This document shows positions 61,239 to 64,000 of a stretch of DNA of 64,000 nucleotides, in pieces. Where the stretch lies: assembly GCF_022354825.1 (NCBI RefSeq), contig NZ_CP031168.1, positions 1,985,501 to 2,049,500 on the forward strand, read 5' to 3'. The notes beneath the pieces were generated by a model, which was given only the letters and a program-made list of their open reading frames with translations, was not told the origin of the DNA and did not search any database. Origin of the DNA: Paenibacillus sp. H1-7. Its GTDB lineage: Bacteria; Bacillota; Bacilli; Paenibacillales; NBRC-103111. The first letter of the stretch is position 1, and each line of letters begins with the position of its first letter. Position numbers and translations under genes: made by a program.

Positions 61239-61347
61239 AAGACCTCTACCGATAGGCAAAGGTCTTGCTAACAACGTTTCGTTGCCAATAAAGCCGGGGC
61301 TTGCACCCGAACTGACGACTTTACTGTGACAGCTACTCCCCTTTGGA
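61239..61347 (-). ncRNA. yybP-ykoY manganese riboswitch
   Basis: On the minus strand CAAAGGGGAGTAGC opens the aptamer and GCAAGACCTTTGCC closes it: the invariant L1/L3 and P1 parts of the family. P1 is CAAAGG with CCTTTG. The 3' P1 strand can instead pair with GGTAGAGGTC to make a hairpin followed by TTTTATT (61239-61264), the first terminator. Mn2+ binding should prevent termination of the TerC gene downstream. Confidence 0.88.
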
Positions 61348-61451
61348 GGACATCTTATGTAATTGACTTCATTATATGAGCGGGACAGGCTTTTAGTCAA
61401 GCCCCTTATTCATGGAATGATTTGTAATCCTTCCGTGTAATGTCAGGTTCA

Positions 61452-61685
61452 TTACACTTCTTTAAACGCCTGCATGATCGCTGACCATTCTTCTTCATTG
61501 TCAGCATAGCGCTCCTTTGGAAAGCGCTCCTCCGCCCACTGCATCATCGCGGGTCTGCTAAGGAACGTATGGCATTCTTCGCCCCACTGATCGGAAATCT
61601 CGCGCAAAATAAGGGTTTTGCCGTTCACTTCGACGGTGAGCATGTTCCATTTGTCTTTTTTATAAATTAAATGCTTTTTAATCAT
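61452..61685 (-). CDS. Small hypothetical soluble protein
   Basis: 77 residues; acidic, no membrane segment. IYKKDKWNMLTVEVNGKTLILREI is strand-like, then a helical half (MMQWAEERFPKERYADNEEEWSAIMQAF). Not recognised. GGAG lies 9 nt from the ATG at 61685. An internal ATG at 61643 has no SD. It is divergent from the methyltransferase gene. Confidence 0.6.
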   Translation of the reverse strand: MIKKHLIYKKDKWNMLTVEVNGKTLILREISDQWGEECHTFLSRPAMMQWAEERFPKERYADNEEEWSAIMQAFKEV

Positions 61686-61805
61686 TCAATACGGCTCCAT
61701 TTCTTGTACAGGATATCGGCTGAATCATACCGCAATCATAGCAGGAAATCAAGAGCGGGGAAGGGAAAGAGGCTCTTGCCAGCATTTGTAAGACTGTGAT
61801 AAAAT

Positions 61806-61880
61806 CTCTTCTAAGTTCGCATAGGCGGACTTCGGGCATGCCCGAGCCGAGATGAGATGAGTCAGGTTCAATTAGAAGAG
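61806..61880 (+). promoter_or_regulatory. Structured leader that pairs with the SD of the methyltransferase gene
   Basis: CTCTTCTAA (61806-61814) pairs with TTAGAAGAG (61872-61880), which includes part of the SD GAGGAG. Inside are GTTCGC/GCGGAC (loop ATAG) and TCGGG/CCCGA (loop CATG) hairpins, so a closed multi-branch structure would hide the ribosome site. No known riboswitch class was recognised. Confidence 0.5.
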
Positions 61881-61891
61881 GAGAGATGAGC

Positions 61892-62593
61892 ATGAGCGAG
61901 AAAGTGTATGAACAGACCGGAGTGGCGATGACATGCCGGTCGTATGCCGAGTATGAGCGGATGTTCGCTTTGCGGCATATCGATTTGAATGAAGGGCCGA
62001 TATTGGATGTAGCCGCAGGCGCATCTTCCTTCGTTGCCGAAGCTAGCGCGAGAGGATTTCGTGCGCAGGCAGCGGACCCGTTATACGGGATGGACCCGGA
62101 TGCGATTCAGGCACACGGGCAATCGGAGATTGAGAGCTCGACGCAGAAGCTGGCAGGAATCCGGGAGGTGTTCGACTGGTCCTATTATGGCAGCCTGGAG
62201 CGTCACCGTGAGCTGCGCGAGCAGTCTTTGCGATTGTTCATGGATGACTTCCGGAAGTCCGCCGGCGCAGGCAAATATACACCGGCCGGGTTACCTGAGC
62301 TTCCTTTTGATAATGATTCGTTTTCATTAGTGCTGTGCAGTCATTTTTTATTTTTATATAACGATATGCTCGGGGAATCATTTCACTTGCAGGCGATTCG
62401 CGAGCTGCTCAGAGTGGGTAAAAGAGGGGGAAGGGTTCTCATTTATCCGCTGCATTCGCTGCGCTGGGTTCGTTATCCGCAGCTGGATAGCTTACTGTCG
62501 GAACTCCGCCATGATGGGGTAGCTGCAGAGATGGGCAAGTCTGAATTGCCGTTTATACCGGGATCAACCGAATTTTTATGTCTTAGGAAATAA
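61892..62593 (+). CDS. Class I SAM-dependent methyltransferase-like protein
   Basis: 233 residues. GPILDVAAGASSFVAEASARG is the SAM-binding loop, ADPLYGM the acidic strand-2 region, PFDNDSFSLVLCSHFLFLY motif IV-like, and RELLRVGKRGGRVLIYPL the post-motif. The acceptor is unknown. Start at 61892 has a proper 8-nt SD gap; the in-frame ATG at 61886 is only 2 nt from the SD. Confidence 0.75.
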   Translation: MSEKVYEQTGVAMTCRSYAEYERMFALRHIDLNEGPILDVAAGASSFVAEASARGFRAQAADPLYGMDPDAIQAHGQSEIESSTQKLAGIREVFDWSYYGSLERHRELREQSLRLFMDDFRKSAGAGKYTPAGLPELPFDNDSFSLVLCSHFLFLYNDMLGESFHLQAIRELLRVGKRGGRVLIYPLHSLRWVRYPQLDSLLSELRHDGVAAEMGKSELPFIPGSTEFLCLRK

Positions 62594-62626
62594 GAGAAAA
62601 ATGGAAGCTTGATTCTTTTTTGCAGG

Positions 62627-62655
62627 TTGATTTATAATTATTCTGGTGATATAAT
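62627..62655 (+). promoter_or_regulatory. Sigma-A promoter of the cold shock gene
   Basis: TTGATT, 17-nt spacer, TATAAT. The -10 is perfect and the site is 48 nt from the start codon. Confidence 0.65.
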
Positions 62656-62702
62656 TAACGTATTCGCTCTCAGATGGCGATACTTCTAGGAGGTTGTTTT
62701 CA

Positions 62703-62900
62703 TTGAAAGGTACAGTTAAATGGTTTAACGCAGAAAAAGGCTACGGATTCATTCAAGTAGAAGGCGGCGACGATGTATTCGTTCACTTCTCCGCAATCCA
62801 AGGCGACGGTTTCAAAACTCTTGAAGAAGGCCAATCCGTTGAGTTCGAAATCACTCAAGGAAACCGTGGTCCTCAAGCAGCTAACGTCATTAAGCTATAA
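62703..62900 (+). CDS. Cold shock protein (CspB-type)
   Basis: 65 residues; an OB-fold RNA chaperone. KGYGFIQV (RNP1) and VFVHFSAI (RNP2) bind single-stranded RNA. The start is TTG at 62703, with AGGAGG at 9 nt; the in-frame TTG at 62694 lies within that SD. Family proteins start with MKGTVKWF, which fits. The transcript leader is short (about 40 nt), unlike the long leader of many cold-induced csp genes. Confidence 0.93.
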   Translation: MKGTVKWFNAEKGYGFIQVEGGDDVFVHFSAIQGDGFKTLEEGQSVEFEITQGNRGPQAANVIKL

Positions 62901-63011
62901 GATCAAAAAAACAGCGGCGTAAGACAAGAATAATCCATCTCTTGCAGATGGCTCTACATCATGGCATACGTCGGTTTTTCTTATATATTAGTGTCATAGC
63001 AAGCAGGAAGA

Positions 63012-63048
63012 AAGCAGCTCTCGATCATTCGGGAGACTGCTTTTTTTT
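63012..63048 (+). terminator. Terminator after the cold shock gene
   Basis: AGCAGCTCTCG pairs with CGGGAGACTGCT (one bulge), then T8. Confidence 0.8.
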
Positions 63049-63092
63049 GGCTCATCCAATCATTATGGGGTATGGACTTGAATCGACACAAC

Positions 63093-63125
63093 AATAGAGC
63101 CGTGAGCTCTCCAAGGAGTCACGGC
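63093..63125 (-). terminator. Terminator of the nitroreductase gene
   Basis: On the minus strand GCCGTGA pairs with TCACGGC, with an inner CTCC/GGAG, then TCTATTGTTG. Confidence 0.55.
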
Positions 63126-63143
63126 TTTACTGCTTTATTTCGG

Positions 63144-63791
63144 CTAGTTCACGATACGTAAAATTTCATCGACTTCCTTGCGGGGAAGCTTGCCGGGACG
63201 CTCAGAAGGATAACCAAGCGAAATGACCATGTTGATCTGGGAATGTTCCGGAATCTCCAAATACTCGCGAAGCTGCTCGGATGCAAGAAGAACAGGACCG
63301 GTCATCGGGCAAGTGGCAAGACCGCGAGCGTGTGCGGCCAGCATCAGATTTTGTGCGGCAAGGCAGCTGCTCTTGATGCCTTCCTCGGCCCAGACGGCAT
63401 CGTCAACGAGCTGAACCGGATCGAAAATACGGTCTCTGAACTTGGACATATATGGCGTAGCCAGGCAGACGATCAAGACAGGCGCATCGGAGAAGGCGGT
63501 TGCGTACGGTCCGAAAGACTTGACCAGCAGGCGCGCTTCTTTGCTCAGGCCGCGCTGCTCGGCTTCGGCTGCTCTCTTATGGAGCTGATCCCACGTCATT
63601 TGCTCAATCTCTTTAATCTTCTCGCGGTTCACGATGGCGATGAATTCCCAGGTTTGCGAGTTCGTATCGCTAGGCGCGTAGCGGGCGCAATCGATAAGCT
63701 CTTTTATATCCTCAACGGCTACTTCTTGCTCGGTGAAACGACGTACGCTTCTGCGTTCGTGCAGTATTGTTTTAAAATCGTTATATTCCAT
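63144..63791 (-). CDS. Nitroreductase-family FMN oxidoreductase
   Basis: 215 residues. ERRSVRRF (FMN phosphate contact), SDTNSQTWEFIAI, and VISLGYPSE near the C terminus are family motifs. Such enzymes reduce nitro compounds or quinones with NAD(P)H. A homodimer is expected. SD GGGATG is present before the ATG. No neighbouring gene suggests a substrate. Confidence 0.9.
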   Translation of the reverse strand: MEYNDFKTILHERRSVRRFTEQEVAVEDIKELIDCARYAPSDTNSQTWEFIAIVNREKIKEIEQMTWDQLHKRAAEAEQRGLSKEARLLVKSFGPYATAFSDAPVLIVCLATPYMSKFRDRIFDPVQLVDDAVWAEEGIKSSCLAAQNLMLAAHARGLATCPMTGPVLLASEQLREYLEIPEHSQINMVISLGYPSERPGKLPRKEVDEILRIVN

Positions 63792-63896
63792 TGGTACTCC
63801 ATCCCTTCAAACATGCAAACATGATTATGACTTGGTACTAAAAGCCACCATTCATTATATCCGGTTTGGAGGGGGATGACAACCTTTGCGTTGCCC

Positions 63897-64000
63897 TTAT
63901 TGAATCACCACGGTGTCTCCTTCGTTCAAGCCCTTCACAATCTCCGTTTTTTCTGGAGTTTCCAATCCGATTTCAATTTCTTTCTTTTCCAAACCGTTAG
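63897..64000 (-). CDS. C-terminal end of an efflux adaptor (HlyD/MacA-like), partial
   Basis: Thirty-three terminal residues are readable on the minus strand, ending EIVKGLNEGDTVVIQ. The pattern VxxGLxEGDxVV closes RND/MacA periplasmic adaptor proteins (YknX-like in Bacilli). The gene runs out of the window on the right. Function would be to link an ABC or RND pump to the cell envelope. Confidence 0.7.
   Translation of the reverse strand, partial: NGLEKKEIEIGLETPEKTEIVKGLNEGDTVVIQ

Overview
The window looks like a chromosomal segment of a spore-forming, moderately GC-rich Gram-positive bacterium, most likely Paenibacillus or a close relative. The pointers are a three-gene GerA-type spore germination operon, a BdbC-type disulfide oxidoreductase, a PucR-controlled puc (xanthine dehydrogenase) operon in Bacillus order, strong AGGAGG-type ribosome binding sites, T-rich intrinsic terminators and Bacillales-type small proteins. 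The genus is inferred from gene content. No rRNA, tRNA, CRISPR array, prophage or insertion sequence was seen.

Layout. 1-5.4 kb: carbohydrate use (GH15 glucoamylase, glucose dehydrogenase, AraC regulator, GH4 glycosidase) with bdbC. 5.6-10.7 kb: cell-wall genes (polysaccharide deacetylase-like lipoprotein, glutamate racemase, M14 peptidase), small membrane proteins, an AI-2E family protein and an HxlR regulator. 10.9-27.7 kb: two large codirectional nitrogen-scavenging clusters. The first is pucR, an ATZ/TRZ amidohydrolase and pucABCDE. The second is a creatininase-like hydrolase, an NMT1/Ssu-type ABC importer, a FAD oxidoreductase and two cytosine-deaminase-family amidohydrolases. Both are preceded by pairs of the same 19-bp AT-rich near-palindrome, so they probably form one regulon. 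27.7-31.5 kb: germination operon (minus strand). 31.7-40.1 kb: two enzyme genes with divergent LysR genes (thrC, a divergent purA), small Fe-S-type proteins, an MFS exporter, and a cyclic di-GMP-I riboswitch ahead of a small unknown gene. 40.4-45.9 kb: RNA methyltransferase, O-methyltransferase, a striking tandem array of twin palindromes, an MFS exporter and a phosphoesterase. 46-57 kb: CapA-like protein, FAH-family protein, DinG-type helicase, HD-GYP phosphodiesterase, DUF92 protein, secreted beta-propeller protein and PAS-GGDEF cyclase. 57.8-64 kb: oligoendopeptidase F with an apparent signal-peptide form, a TerC-family protein under a yybP-ykoY manganese riboswitch, a methyltransferase with a structured leader, a cold shock protein, a nitroreductase and the end of an efflux adaptor gene.

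The most notable non-gene structure is (i) the 42.86-43.60 kb array of alternating perfect hairpins and (ii) a family of structured dispersed repeats at about 15.7, 41.7, 46.1-46.35 and 59.8 kb, one copy of which appears to encode the C terminus of PucB. The best candidate for an undescribed pathway is the 19.9-27.7 kb operon, which looks like a complete uptake and degradation route for an unidentified nitrogen heterocycle.
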